A DNA stretch of 37,709 nucleotides, taken from Mycobacterium sp. GTDB lineage: Bacteria; Actinomycetota; Actinomycetes; Mycobacteriales; Mycobacteriaceae. Shown one piece after another: positions 29,743 to 37,709 of the stretch. Location of the stretch: positions 1 through 37,709 of the forward strand of contig JAOPUT010000282.1 of the NCBI GenBank assembly GCA_025963385.1, read 5' to 3'. Every line of letters starts with the position of its first letter. The stretch's first letter is position 1. The notes below the pieces were generated by a model. The model did not search any database, was not told where the DNA came from, and saw only the letters and a program-made list of their open reading frames with translations. The position numbers and the translations under genes were made by a program.

Positions 29743-30663
29743 TCAATCCAGCTGAGGCTTGATGTCCTCGATGACCCACTGCGCGTAGTCGAGGAAGGCG
29801 TCCATGCTCTGCACGGCGGGGATCGGCACGCTGCTCATCGTCACGCCCAGTTCCTTGAGCCAGCCCAGTCGGTCGATGATCTCCTCGGCACTCATGCCCG
29901 GTCGCTGCGTCGGGTCGTCGAGGACCACATGCCCCTCGCCGATGAGTGACGTGCCGAGGCCGTAGGCCACCTCGAACGGCCTGCCGTCGAAGGTCGGCTG
30001 GGACTTGATGAACTCGACCCTGGCCGGGATGTCCGCGGGTTGGGTGAGGAACGGGATCCAGCCGGAGGCGAATCGCGCTGCCCGCCGCAGGGCCGCATCG
30101 GCGTCACCGCCGATCCAGATCGGCAGATGTGGCTTCTGCACGGGCTTCGGCTCGAACGCGATGCCGTCGAACGACACGTATTTACCTTGGTAGCAAGGTG
30201 ATTCACTCGTCCACAGTTCGATGATGGCCTCGAGATACTCGTCGGCCATGCGTCCGCGTTCGTGGAAGGGGACGCCGAGAGCTGCGAATTCCTCGGCGTC
30301 CCAACCGACTCCGAACGTGACACCGATCCGGCCGCCGCTCATCCAGTCCGCCGTCGACAGTGCCTTGGCTAGAACGATCGGATGCTGCAGCGGCAGCAGG
30401 GTGACGCACGAGTTCACCCTGATGCGCTGGGTGGCCCCGGCGAGGTGCGCCTGCGCGACCGTCGAATGAAGGTAGTGCGGTCCCGACAGGTCGACGTGCG
30501 TGCGCGGCACGACGAAGTGTTCGGGGACGGCCACCATGTCGTAGCCCAGCTCGTCGGCGCGGATCGCCATGACCGTCTGCTCGATGCCACTGACGCTCAG
30601 CTCCCAGGGTTGAGTGAGGGCTTGGAGTTCCATCGCGTGCGGCAACACGAACATCAGCTTCAT
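29743..30663 (-). CDS. LLM-class F420-dependent oxidoreductase
   Basis: A 306-residue luciferase-like TIM-barrel enzyme. ATG 30663 (MKLMFVLPHAMEL) follows GGAAGGGG at a good distance and overlaps the SDR stop (ATGA). The start frame runs upstream to 30777, but that part lies inside the SDR gene. Landmarks are GVTFGVGWDAEEFAALGVPF and PVQKPHLPIWIGGDADAAL, which mark the mycobacterial F420-binding group. The substrate is unknown; co-translation with the SDR suggests consecutive redox steps. Confidence 0.9.
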   Translation of the reverse strand: MKLMFVLPHAMELQALTQPWELSVSGIEQTVMAIRADELGYDMVAVPEHFVVPRTHVDLSGPHYLHSTVAQAHLAGATQRIRVNSCVTLLPLQHPIVLAKALSTADWMSGGRIGVTFGVGWDAEEFAALGVPFHERGRMADEYLEAIIELWTSESPCYQGKYVSFDGIAFEPKPVQKPHLPIWIGGDADAALRRAARFASGWIPFLTQPADIPARVEFIKSQPTFDGRPFEVAYGLGTSLIGEGHVVLDDPTQRPGMSAEEIIDRLGWLKELGVTMSSVPIPAVQSMDAFLDYAQWVIEDIKPQLD

Positions 30664-31475
30664 CGTGACCCCTTCCAGTCGCAGCCGGTCAATTCGGCGG
30701 AGCGTTCCCACAGTCGGCGGGCCATCGTGGCGTCGCGGCCCTTCGCGCGCACGGCGGTGGCCCTCGGTCTGCCCCACAGGGTGAAGCGCGGCGCGAGGTA
30801 ACTGCCGCTGGGCAGCGAGGTGGTGACCGCCTCGACGCTGCCTCGCGCGGCGTCGTCAGAGGACTGCAGATGGAACGTCGCGATCTTGTGTTCGCCCAAC
30901 CAGTGAAGCAAACCCGTGCTGTCCCTGGTGATCTCGGTGTCCGCCGCGCCAGGGTCCGATGCGTACGCCCGCATTCCACGACGGGCCAGCTCGTCGACGA
31001 AGAGCATGTTCGCCAGCTTGGACTGCGCGTAGGCCGCCCACCGCGAGTACCTGCGCCTGTGCCAGTTCAGGTCGTCGACGTCGATGCGGCCGAAGACGTA
31101 CATCGCGCTGCCCACCGAGATCACGCGATCGGTGATCGTGTCGCCGAGGAGACAGGTCAGGGCGAAGTGGCCGAGATGGTTGGTCCCTATCTGGGCCTCG
31201 AAGCCGTCGACGGTGCGGGTCATCGGAAGGCACAGCACGCCGGCGTTGTTCACCAGCACGTCAACGGATTTCACCGAGGCGGCGAACGCGCGCACACTGC
31301 CGAGGTCGGCGAGATCGAGATGGCAGACCGTCACGTCACCGGCCATTCGAGCGGCGGCCGCCTCTGCCTTGGGAATGGTTCGGCACGCGATCGTCACCTG
31401 ATGCCCAGCCGCGGCCAACGCTCCGGCCGTCGCCTTGCCGACGCCGCTGTTGCCGCCGGTGACGATGATTTGCAC
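30660..31475 (-). CDS. Short-chain dehydrogenase/reductase (WW-oxidoreductase type)
   Basis: A 271-residue SDR. The cofactor motif is TGGNSGVGKATA, then NNAGVL, IGTNHLGHFAL, Ser in ISVGSAMYVFG and the YAQSK catalytic pair. The pattern is like retinol-dehydrogenase/protochlorophyllide-reductase-like SDRs of mycobacteria. It starts at GTG 31475. Two short palindromes lie in the 60-bp leader. It is translationally coupled to the F420-type oxidoreductase gene. Confidence 0.88.
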   Translation of the reverse strand: MQIIVTGGNSGVGKATAGALAAAGHQVTIACRTIPKAEAAAARMAGDVTVCHLDLADLGSVRAFAASVKSVDVLVNNAGVLCLPMTRTVDGFEAQIGTNHLGHFALTCLLGDTITDRVISVGSAMYVFGRIDVDDLNWHRRRYSRWAAYAQSKLANMLFVDELARRGMRAYASDPGAADTEITRDSTGLLHWLGEHKIATFHLQSSDDAARGSVEAVTTSLPSGSYLAPRFTLWGRPRATAVRAKGRDATMARRLWERSAELTGCDWKGSR

Positions 31476-31484
31476 CCAGTCAAT

Positions 31485-31515
31485 GAAGCGTGCTTCGGTG
31501 CGGGATGCGTCATCC
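31485..31515. promoter_or_regulatory. Two short palindromes before the SDR gene
   Basis: GAAGC-GT-GCTTC at 31485-31496 and GGATG-CGT-CATCC at 31503-31515 lie between the APC permease stop and the SDR start. They could be operators or leader hairpins. Evidence is symmetry only. Confidence 0.3.
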
Positions 31516-31535
31516 GAACGGTTGAACTTCGGGCG

Positions 31536-32753
31536 TCAGCGCGACACGGCGTAGACGACGGCGCCGAGCAGCACGACCGCGACTCCGACGGTCACCGACG
31601 TCAACGGAAGCGTGAACGCGAGGATCAGACAGCCGAGCAGACCCACGACCGGAATTGCGATGGCGCCCAGGGTCATGGCAGACGCATTCGCGATTGCGTA
31701 GTACACCAGCACCGCGAACGACGAGAAACCGATGGCGCCGCGTAGGTCGAGAACTGCCGCGAGGACGGCGACCGTCGCGCCGACGGTGAGTTCCGCGCGG
31801 TACGGAGTCGTGAACCGCGGGTGAACCGCGGCCAGGGCGGACGGCAGGTGATGGTCCCGAGCCATGGCCAGCACGGTGCGCGACACCCCGAGGATCAGGG
31901 CGAGCAGCGAGCCGAGTGCGGCAATCGACGCTCCCACCCGAACGATCCACGTCAGGCCGGGGTGGCCCGCGGCGGTCACCGCATCGGCCAGCGGTGCGGT
32001 CGCGGAAGCCATTGCCGCACTGCCCAACTCGGCGAGAACCGCCACGGCAACCACTGCGTACACGACCAGGACGAGGCCGAGCGCCAGCCGGATGGCGCGC
32101 GGAATCGTCGTCGTCGGATCCCGCACCTCCTCACCGAGCGTGGCGATGCGCGCGTATCCCGCGAACGCGAAGAACGTGAGCCCGGCCGCCTGGAGCACGC
32201 CGAGCACGCTCACGTCGTGCCATTCCAGCCGCGAGACGTCGGCGCTGCCCGATCCGACGATCACGACGACGACGGCGGCAAGCACGGCCAGGACGACGGC
32301 GACGATGATCCGGGTGAGCCAGGCCGACTTCTCGATGCCGACGGTGTTCAGCACCGTCAGTGCGACCACCGCGGCGACGGCCACGGCGTGCGAGTACGCG
32401 GGCCACGCGTAGGCGCCGACGGTGAGTGCCATCGCGGCACACGACGCGGTCTTGCCGACGACGAAGCTCCATCCGGCGAGGTGACCCCAGAAGGGGCCGA
32501 GGCGTTCCCGGCCGTAGACGTAGGTGCCGCCGGACTGCGGGTAGAGCACGGCCAGCCGGGCAGAGGAAGTGGCGTTGCAATAGGCGACGACCGCGGCGAC
32601 GGCCAGTCCCACCAGGAGCGCCGACCCCGCGGCCGCGGCGGCGGGGGCCAGTGCGACGAAGATGCCTGCGCCGAGCATCGAGCCGAGGCCGATGGTGACG
32701 GCGTCCACCGTGCCGAGCCTGCGTCGCAGTGCGGGCGGTTCGGAAGCGGCCAC
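31536..32753 (-). CDS. APC-family amino acid permease
   Basis: A 405-residue transporter with about 11-12 membrane segments. The APC signature is at the N-terminus: TIGLGSMLGAGIFVALAPA, where the GxG(I/A)F-type unwound helix binds the amino-acid backbone. YPQSGGTYVYGRERLGPFWG and FFAFAGYARIATLGEEVRDP are further landmarks. It starts at GTG 32753, 18 bp after the deacetylase gene, so both may be one unit. The substrate amino acid cannot be assigned. Confidence 0.88.
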   Translation of the reverse strand: MAASEPPALRRRLGTVDAVTIGLGSMLGAGIFVALAPAAAAAGSALLVGLAVAAVVAYCNATSSARLAVLYPQSGGTYVYGRERLGPFWGHLAGWSFVVGKTASCAAMALTVGAYAWPAYSHAVAVAAVVALTVLNTVGIEKSAWLTRIIVAVVLAVLAAVVVVIVGSGSADVSRLEWHDVSVLGVLQAAGLTFFAFAGYARIATLGEEVRDPTTTIPRAIRLALGLVLVVYAVVAVAVLAELGSAAMASATAPLADAVTAAGHPGLTWIVRVGASIAALGSLLALILGVSRTVLAMARDHHLPSALAAVHPRFTTPYRAELTVGATVAVLAAVLDLRGAIGFSSFAVLVYYAIANASAMTLGAIAIPVVGLLGCLILAFTLPLTSVTVGVAVVLLGAVVYAVSR

Positions 32754-32771
32754 GTGTTGGAGCCTAGAACG

Positions 32772-33647
32772 TCAGCCCGGGTAGGCGGAGGTGAGGCGGC
32801 TGGCCTCGGGCTTGAGGAAGACGTCGTTGAAGTTGACCGTGCGGAGTCTGCGGTCGTGGATGATGTCGATCAGTTGGTGGTAGACGTTCGTCACCGGCGG
32901 GTGGTTGAGGTGACCGATGACGACTGACTGCGGGACGTAGTACTTGTCGGCGTTGGCGACGATGTCCTGCGGGGCGAGGATCTGGTCGTCGCCCTGGTTG
33001 CCGTTCCACAGCGCGGTCTCGGTGTAGCCGAGATCGGCGGCGACCGACTGGACCAGATCGTTGTAGGCACCGTACGGCGGCCGGTAGTAGGGCGTCGCGT
33101 CCACTCCGAAGGTGTCCCTGAGGAATTGGTCGGTGTGCCGTAGTTCGTCGGCGACGCGGGCGGCGGTCAGCTTGGTGAGGTCGGGATGGATCCAGGTGTG
33201 GTTGCCGAGCTGGATCTGGCCCGACTCGACCAGCGGCATCAACAGGTCGCGGTTGTCCGTCCACGACGAGAAGACGCCCGTGACGAACATGGTGAGACGG
33301 ATGCCGGTGTCCTTCGCCAGCTGGCAGTAGCCGCGGACGACCGCGGTGTCGACCCCGTCGTCGAGGGTCAGCGACATCAGGTCGCCGGGCCCCGGCAAAG
33401 CGCTGAGCACGCCACCGCCCGGGAGCAGCATCCGGGCCTCTGCAGGCGGGGGCGGCAGCAGTTCGGGCCACGGGGGCGGGGGTGGCGGCCCGACCGGCGT
33501 CGGAGGCGTCGGAACCTGGGCGGCTTGGCTCGACGCGCCTGCGCCGCAGCGCACCAGCGCGAGGCCGGCAGCCGACGCGACCACACCCATGAGCACGTTG
33601 CGACGGGAAAGCAAGGTCCCATCCGTCACTCTGGTCACATCCGGCAC
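32772..33647 (-). CDS. Exported polysaccharide deacetylase (CE4/NodB)
   Basis: A 291-residue secreted enzyme. GTG 33647 is chosen because a TACCCT -10 hexamer lies seven bases upstream; the frame is open to 33680. A twin-arginine signal (LSRRNVLMGVVASAAG) is followed by a Pro-rich linker and the NodB domain: catalytic Asp in LTLDDGVD, metal histidines in GNHTWIHPDL and the RPPYGAY motif. It probably removes acetyl groups from a cell-wall glycan such as peptidoglycan. The Cys in LVRCGAG is not a good lipobox. Confidence 0.87.
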   Translation of the reverse strand: MPDVTRVTDGTLLSRRNVLMGVVASAAGLALVRCGAGASSQAAQVPTPPTPVGPPPPPPWPELLPPPPAEARMLLPGGGVLSALPGPGDLMSLTLDDGVDTAVVRGYCQLAKDTGIRLTMFVTGVFSSWTDNRDLLMPLVESGQIQLGNHTWIHPDLTKLTAARVADELRHTDQFLRDTFGVDATPYYRPPYGAYNDLVQSVAADLGYTETALWNGNQGDDQILAPQDIVANADKYYVPQSVVIGHLNHPPVTNVYHQLIDIIHDRRLRTVNFNDVFLKPEASRLTSAYPG

Positions 33648-33660
33648 ACCCTGCAGGGTA
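33648..33660 (-). promoter_or_regulatory. Deacetylase -10 element within a palindrome
   Basis: The 12-bp perfect palindrome ACCCTGCAGGGT at 33648-33659 overlaps TACCCT (minus strand, 33660-33655), which is seven bases before the GTG. It could be a leaderless promoter with an operator. Confidence 0.4.
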
Positions 33661-33755
33661 ACTGTCCGCCGGGAGATCACCGGGGAAGCTGGACAGACTG
33701 TCGGAAATACGCCGCTTGGCGTTTGCCGTGAGACGGCTGGGAACGCCGCTGAGCG

Positions 33756-34025
33756 CTACCGGTTGCGAATCACGTTGACGGCCAGGTAGCCGCCGTATCC
33801 GAGCAGGCCGACCAGTGCCAGCTTCCGCGTCTTCGGCGTGGCGAGCCCGAGCCCCAGGGCCGTCTCTATGCCGCCGTTGATCTTGAGGTACTTCGCCGTG
33901 TCCTTGGGGAAGGCCGGCTTCGTGATCCCCTCGAACAACTCCGGGCGGACGAAGTGTGCCGCGCCGGTTCCGGCCAAGGCCAGGCCAGCAATCGCCGGAA
34001 ACTTCGAACTGTTCTCCTGTGGCAC
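33756..34025 (-). CDS. Small membrane protein of unknown function
   Basis: An 89-residue protein with an N-terminal hydrophobic segment (AIAGLALAGTGAAHF), a polar middle (FEGITKPAFPKDTAKYLKING) and two more short hydrophobic stretches (TALGLGLA and LALVGLLGYGGYLAV). The outline resembles small DoxX-like membrane proteins, but I cannot assign a family firmly. It lies 16 bp after the flavin monooxygenase gene and is probably co-transcribed with it. Confidence 0.75.
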   Translation of the reverse strand: MPQENSSKFPAIAGLALAGTGAAHFVRPELFEGITKPAFPKDTAKYLKINGGIETALGLGLATPKTRKLALVGLLGYGGYLAVNVIRNR

Positions 34026-34041
34026 GTACCGGTCCTCTCGA

Positions 34042-35529
34042 TCAGGCGATCTGATAGTCGGTCAAGGGAAACTCCGAGGCTTCCTTGATGGCGGTCTCGG
34101 TCGACGACGGCCGCAGCAGCGTCGGCTCGCCCGCGGGGTTGAAGTAGTACGAGTGCGCGTTACCGCAGTTGCCGTTCGTGAAGAGCGAGTCCCCGAGTAG
34201 CTCGGTCATGCGGTCCAGGAAGGCGGTGTTGGCCTGTTCGGTGACCTCGAACGTGGTGGCCCCGCGGCGCTTCACCTCGGAGAACAACCGGTCCATCAGC
34301 CGCATCTGGTATTCCATCGTGTTGAAGAAGTTCAACCCGAGGAAGGCGTACGGGCTCGCCAGGCTCAGATAGTTCGGGAAGTACGGCATGGAAACACCCT
34401 GATAGGCCTGGAACCTGGTGTCGCGCCACCACTTTCCGAGATCGCGACCATCCCGACCGATGATCTCGACGGCCGGGAAGTTGGCCTCCCAGAGGTCGAA
34501 GCCGGTCGCCAGCACCAAGGTGTCGATGACGTTCTTGCTGCCGTCCTTGCCGACGAGGCCGTCTGCCTCGACGTGGTCGATGCCGGCGTCCTGCAGGTGC
34601 ACGTGCGGCTTGGTGAACGCGCGGTAGTACCCATTGGAGAACGTCGGCCGCTTGCAGCCGAAGTCGTACTCGGGTGTCAGGCGGCGCCGCAGGTCGGCGT
34701 CGCGGATCACCGCGAACCGGTGCAGCCTCGACAGATCGGCGGCCGAGATGTTGAAGCGTCCGCGGAAGGTGCGGTAGTGCCGCACGCCGACCGAGACCAT
34801 CACCTCGTAGATCGAATCCGTCAGCCAGCGAAGAACCCGCTGTGTCAACGGGATTCGCGCGAACAACCGCTTGCTCCGCTCACCGAAGCGCAGGTCGATC
34901 TTCGGCACCACCCAGATCGGGGTGCGCTGATAGACGGTGAGATCGGCAGCCTTCTTGGCGAGCTCGGGGATCAGCTGAACGGCCGTGGCCCCGGTGCCGA
35001 TCACCGCGATGCGGCGTCCGGTGGCGTCGAAGTCGTCCTCCCACTCGGTGGTGTGGATGAGCTTGCCCTCGAAGCTCTCGATCCCCGGGATCTCGGGCAC
35101 CTTCGGCTGGGACAGGAAGCCCGTCGCCGTGATGAGGTAGCGCGCGGTGAGGGTCTCGCCGCCCGCGAGGGCGACGCGCCAGGCGCTCGCGTCCTCGTCC
35201 CACCGTGCGCCCTCGACCGTGGTGTTGAAGCGCATGTGCTTGCGGACGCCGTACTTGTCGGCGACGTCGTCGGCGTACTGCTTGATCTCCGGACCCGGCG
35301 TGAACAGGCGCGACCAGTTCGGGTTGGGCTCGAAGAAGTAGGAGTACGTCGTCGTGGGCACGTCGACGGCCAGGCCGGGATAGTGGTTGACGTACCAGGT
35401 GCCGCCGAGATCGTCCTCGCGGTCCAGGATGACGAAGTCGTCGAAGCCGAGCCGCTTGAGCTGGATGGCTGCGCCGATCCCTGCGAACCCGGCTCCCACG
35501 ATGACCGCGTCGAATTGCTCCGTAGTCAT
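34042..35529 (-). CDS. Flavin-containing (Baeyer-Villiger type) monooxygenase
   Basis: A 495-residue FAD/NADPH monooxygenase. The FAD motif is VIVGAGFAGIGAAIQLKRLG, and the BVMO/FMO fingerprint FxGxxxHxxxW is present as FEGKLIHTTEWEDDF near residue 155. The NADPH motif VIGTGATAVQLIPEL follows. Such enzymes insert oxygen into ketones or oxidise sulfides and amines. ATG 35529 is preferred to TTG 35535 because TACCGT lies seven bases upstream, suggesting a leaderless mRNA. It could serve the nearby island, but it has no copy of that island's operator. Confidence 0.92.
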   Translation of the reverse strand: MTTEQFDAVIVGAGFAGIGAAIQLKRLGFDDFVILDREDDLGGTWYVNHYPGLAVDVPTTTYSYFFEPNPNWSRLFTPGPEIKQYADDVADKYGVRKHMRFNTTVEGARWDEDASAWRVALAGGETLTARYLITATGFLSQPKVPEIPGIESFEGKLIHTTEWEDDFDATGRRIAVIGTGATAVQLIPELAKKAADLTVYQRTPIWVVPKIDLRFGERSKRLFARIPLTQRVLRWLTDSIYEVMVSVGVRHYRTFRGRFNISAADLSRLHRFAVIRDADLRRRLTPEYDFGCKRPTFSNGYYRAFTKPHVHLQDAGIDHVEADGLVGKDGSKNVIDTLVLATGFDLWEANFPAVEIIGRDGRDLGKWWRDTRFQAYQGVSMPYFPNYLSLASPYAFLGLNFFNTMEYQMRLMDRLFSEVKRRGATTFEVTEQANTAFLDRMTELLGDSLFTNGNCGNAHSYYFNPAGEPTLLRPSSTETAIKEASEFPLTDYQIA

Positions 35530-35536
35530 TCCCAAG

Positions 35537-35553
35537 ACGGTACCTCAGGTACC
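35537..35553 (-). promoter_or_regulatory. Monooxygenase promoter with palindromic operator
   Basis: GGTACCTCAGGTACC (35539-35553) is a perfect palindrome with 7-bp arms around one central base. It overlaps the TACCGT -10 element (minus strand, 35542-35537). A repressor bound here would block the monooxygenase gene. Confidence 0.6.
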
Positions 35554-35576
35554 AGGTAGGGCGGGTATGCCCGCCG

Positions 35577-36188
35577 CTAGCCCCTGAGTGATCCGCTCCG
35601 CTTGTCCTCCGTCGTCGCGATGCACACGATCGTCCGGTCGCCCTGAGCCCACGTCTCCGCCGTCGGGTAGAGCACGAAGACGCCGATCGACTCGTCTGCA
35701 ATCGCCTCTGGCGAGTAGGACTTCAGCTCCGCCGGGCACTTGTTCTGCCACTCGTTGATCGTGGCCTGGCCGGGGTAGTCCCCGTCGGGCATCGTCAGTA
35801 CCGCATAGGCCTCACCGGCGTGGGGCTGAGCGCAATCCGTCTTCGGCACCATCTGCACCAGCGAGCCGTCGGGGATGTCGGTGAGGCAATCGCCCACCGC
35901 CAGATCGGTGGCGATCACCTTGTCCTTGGTGGCCACCATGAAGAACACGACCGCGGCGGCCACGCCTGCGAGCAGCAGAACGGCGAGGATCGCCAGGCCG
36001 ATGAACAGCCCCTTGCGCGACTTCTTCTTCGGGCCCGGGTACGGGTAGCCGGCAGGGGGCTGGCCGTACTGCCCAGGCGGCCCGTACGGGCCATGCTGAT
36101 ACGGCATCGGGGGAGGCGGCGGCGGGTACTGCGCACCAGGCGGTTGGTACGCAGGCGGCAGATTCGGGTCTCCCGACGGCCAGGTCAT
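35577..36188 (-). CDS. Septum-formation-domain membrane protein (Rv0420c position)
   Basis: A 203-residue protein in three parts: a Pro/Gly/Tyr-rich cytoplasmic N-terminus (about 1-55), one membrane helix (GLFIGLAILAVLLLAGVAAAVVFF in pieces: LFIGLAILAVLLLAG then VAAAVVFF) and an outer domain with VGDCLTDIPDG, DCAQPHAGEAYAV, CPAEL and TIVCIAT. The four Cys and the pattern fit the actinobacterial septum-formation domain. Its place before the Rv0421c-like gene corresponds to Rv0420c, though I cannot confirm orthology. The role is uncertain. Confidence 0.82.
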   Translation of the reverse strand: MTWPSGDPNLPPAYQPPGAQYPPPPPPMPYQHGPYGPPGQYGQPPAGYPYPGPKKKSRKGLFIGLAILAVLLLAGVAAAVVFFMVATKDKVIATDLAVGDCLTDIPDGSLVQMVPKTDCAQPHAGEAYAVLTMPDGDYPGQATINEWQNKCPAELKSYSPEAIADESIGVFVLYPTAETWAQGDRTIVCIATTEDKRSGSLRG

Positions 36189-36206
36189 CCCCGGAAGATA
36201 GCAGGA

Positions 36207-36824
36207 TCAGGGCCGCAGCGACCGGAGTGCGGCAACGACGGCCATGGCAGGTACGTCGAGGGTCTTGGAGCCGAGGTCGTGACGGGCACCGGACACCTCG
36301 ACGACCTCGGTCGGAGCCGCCACGAGCGCCGCTGCCGCCCGCAGTTCGGCGATGGTGCCGAACGGGTCGGAGGTGCCGTGCGTGAAGACCGTCGGCGCGG
36401 TGATCCGGGGCAGGTGTTCGGTGCGTGCGCGGTCGGGCTTGCCCGGCGGATGCAGTGGATAGGAGAACAGAGTGAGCACGTCGACCGCCAAACCCTCGGC
36501 CACGGCCATCGACGTCATCCGGCCTCCGTACGAGTGGCCACCCGCGAGCACCGGGCCGTCGGTCAGGGTGCGCGCCAGGGCGACGGCCTCGACGATGCCT
36601 GCCTGATCGGCGCCGGCAGATCCCGACGGTGGCCCCTTGGGCCGACGCCGTCGGTACGGCAGGTCGTACCGCACCCCCGTGAAGCCGTGCCCTGCCCACT
36701 GGTCGCACAACTTGATCAGCATGGGGGACTGCCGGCTGCCGCCCGCGCCGTGCGTCAGAAGGACGATTCCCGCCGGCTCACCCGCCGGGCCGTGCGCGAT
36801 GCCCGCGATCGCGTCAAAGTTCAC
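36207..36824 (-). CDS. Alpha/beta hydrolase, Rv0421c-like
   Basis: A 205-residue hydrolase. The nucleophile elbow is GGHSYGGRM (Ser), the oxyanion loop is LTHGAGGSR, the acid is in HGTSDPFG and the His in SGARHDLGS. The protein is short and lacks a lid, as in dienelactone-hydrolase-like proteins. GTG 36824 overlaps the end of thiD; ATG 36863 is an alternative inside thiD. The thiD-linked position matches M. tuberculosis Rv0421c. The substrate is unknown. Confidence 0.85.
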   Translation of the reverse strand: MNFDAIAGIAHGPAGEPAGIVLLTHGAGGSRQSPMLIKLCDQWAGHGFTGVRYDLPYRRRRPKGPPSGSAGADQAGIVEAVALARTLTDGPVLAGGHSYGGRMTSMAVAEGLAVDVLTLFSYPLHPPGKPDRARTEHLPRITAPTVFTHGTSDPFGTIAELRAAAALVAAPTEVVEVSGARHDLGSKTLDVPAMAVVAALRSLRP

Positions 36825-37668
36825 TGGTGAGCCGAAAGAGCGGGGAGACAGGACCGTGGCCATGGCCCAATGGGTATGCCGCGCGCAGACATTCGGTGAC
36901 CCAACCCTTCGCGAAGGCCACCGCGTCGGGCACCGAATAGCCGTGCGCCAACGCCGACGCCGTGGCGGCCGCGAGGGTGTCGCCCGCGCCGTGGTCGTGG
37001 CCGGTGTCGATGCGCTGGGCATCGAAGGTGAAGAACTCCTGGCCGTCGAAGAGGACGTCGGGGGCCCCCGGTGACGACCGCAGATGCCCGCCCTTGACCA
37101 GCGCCCATCGCGGTCCAAGCGCGTGCAGCGCCCGCGCCGCGTCCCGCTGCGTCGCCGCATCGACCACGTCGATGCCGGTGATCAGTCGCACCTCGTCGAG
37201 GTTCGGCGTGACGAGCGTGGCCAGCGGAAAGAGGTCATTGCGCAGCGCATCGAGTGCCGAAGGGTGCAGCAGCGGGTCGCCGTGCATGGACGCGCACACC
37301 GGGTCGACGACCAGCGGTGCCGTCAAGTCCCCTGCCGCCGACAGACCACGCCACGTCTCGGAGACGGCTTCGATGATGTCCGAGGACGCCAGCATCCCGG
37401 TCTTGGCGGCCTGGATGCCGATGTCCTCGACGACGGCGCGGATCTGCCCGGTGATGACGTCGAGCGGAATCTCGTGAAAGCCCTTGACGCCCACGGAGTT
37501 CTGCACGGTGACCGCGGCCACCGACACGCACCCGTGCACGCCGAGCATCGCAAACGTGCGCAGGTCGGCCTGGATTCCCGCGCCGCCGCCGGAATCGGTG
37601 CCCGCGATCGTCATGACCCGCAGCGGCGTCTGCCCGGGCGGGGTCAATGGCAGGTACGCAGACATCAT
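36814..37668 (-). CDS. thiD: Hydroxymethylpyrimidine (phosphate) kinase ThiD
   Basis: Phosphorylates HMP and HMP-P to give the pyrimidine half of thiamine. The 284-residue ribokinase-fold protein has [19 protein letters not shown] at the N-terminus, [13 protein letters not shown] and LVTPNLDE. The C-terminal anion-hole motif reads [10 protein letters not shown], with Asp where many ThiD proteins have Cys (GTGC). It starts with two Met codons at 37668; GAGGAG lies just upstream. It should form a unit with the Rv0421c-like gene and usually follows thiC. Confidence 0.94.
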   Translation of the reverse strand: MMSAYLPLTPPGQTPLRVMTIAGTDSGGGAGIQADLRTFAMLGVHGCVSVAAVTVQNSVGVKGFHEIPLDVITGQIRAVVEDIGIQAAKTGMLASSDIIEAVSETWRGLSAAGDLTAPLVVDPVCASMHGDPLLHPSALDALRNDLFPLATLVTPNLDEVRLITGIDVVDAATQRDAARALHALGPRWALVKGGHLRSSPGAPDVLFDGQEFFTFDAQRIDTGHDHGAGDTLAAATASALAHGYSVPDAVAFAKGWVTECLRAAYPLGHGHGPVSPLFRLTSEL

Positions 37669-37709
37669 CGGCTCCTCGCGCGAGCGCTCGTCGGTGTGCT
37701 CAAGGGTAG
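37669..37709 (-). other. Leader of thiD, possible 3' end of thiC
   Basis: These 41 bases hold the GAGGAG ribosome site of thiD. A TGA on the minus strand near 37700 could be the stop of thiC, which precedes thiD in mycobacteria, but too little sequence is present to tell. Confidence 0.3.

Overview
The window is high-GC actinobacterial DNA that I read as a mycobacterium, probably a fast-growing Mycolicibacterium-like species. The gene order glnX-glnH-pknG, mutT3, thiE, thiO-thiS-thiG, lpqL, then an Rv0421c-like hydrolase and thiD, follows the pknG-to-thiD chromosomal segment of M. tuberculosis. The proteins look mycobacterial (PknG rubredoxin domain, F420-type oxidoreductase, many lipoproteins). 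Several genes appear to be leaderless, as is common in this group.

Layout. 1-3144 (minus): amino-acid sensing operon glnX-glnH-pknG, with pknG cut by the window edge. 3290-3787: mutT3. 3771-6656: thiamine thiazole genes, with thiE leftward and thiO-thiS-thiG rightward behind a TPP riboswitch; a 26-bp repeat array sits between thiO and thiS. 6653-9106: SGNH hydrolase and a two-gene ABC exporter. 9170-10402: a MarR regulator and a convergent short-chain dehydrogenase that share an operator motif. 10521-13456: lpqL and a tandem paralogue that has lost catalytic residues. 13529-13927: a low-complexity lipoprotein. 13842-28056: a catabolic island. 28067-33647 (minus): a secreted peptide, NCS2 permease, F420-type oxidoreductase, SDR, APC permease and polysaccharide deacetylase. 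33756-35529: a flavin monooxygenase and a small membrane protein. 35577-37668: return to the conserved backbone (septum-formation-domain protein, Rv0421c-like hydrolase, thiD).

The most interesting part is the island at 13842-28056. It has a Rieske oxygenase of the quaternary-amine type, a complete polyamine-type ABC importer (binding protein, two permeases, ATPase), a class III aminotransferase, a BetI-like TetR regulator, a CrtI-like FAD oxidoreductase, a fused ADP-forming acyl-CoA synthetase, a cupin, a DAO-type FAD oxidoreductase and an acyl-CoA dehydrogenase. A 16-bp inverted repeat (GAYTGA-N4-TCAGTC) recurs at its promoters, two copies perfect, one with a single mismatch and one degenerate, which ties the transcription units into one likely TetR regulon. 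My inference is that the island imports an amine, probably methylated or quaternary, dealkylates and deaminates it, and sends the carbon skeleton through a CoA thioester. The substrate cannot be read from the sequence.

The genome is tightly packed. There is no gap of 300 bases or more without a gene; the largest gaps are about 120-145 bp and are promoter regions, annotated below. I saw no rRNA, tRNA, CRISPR array, transposase or integrase.
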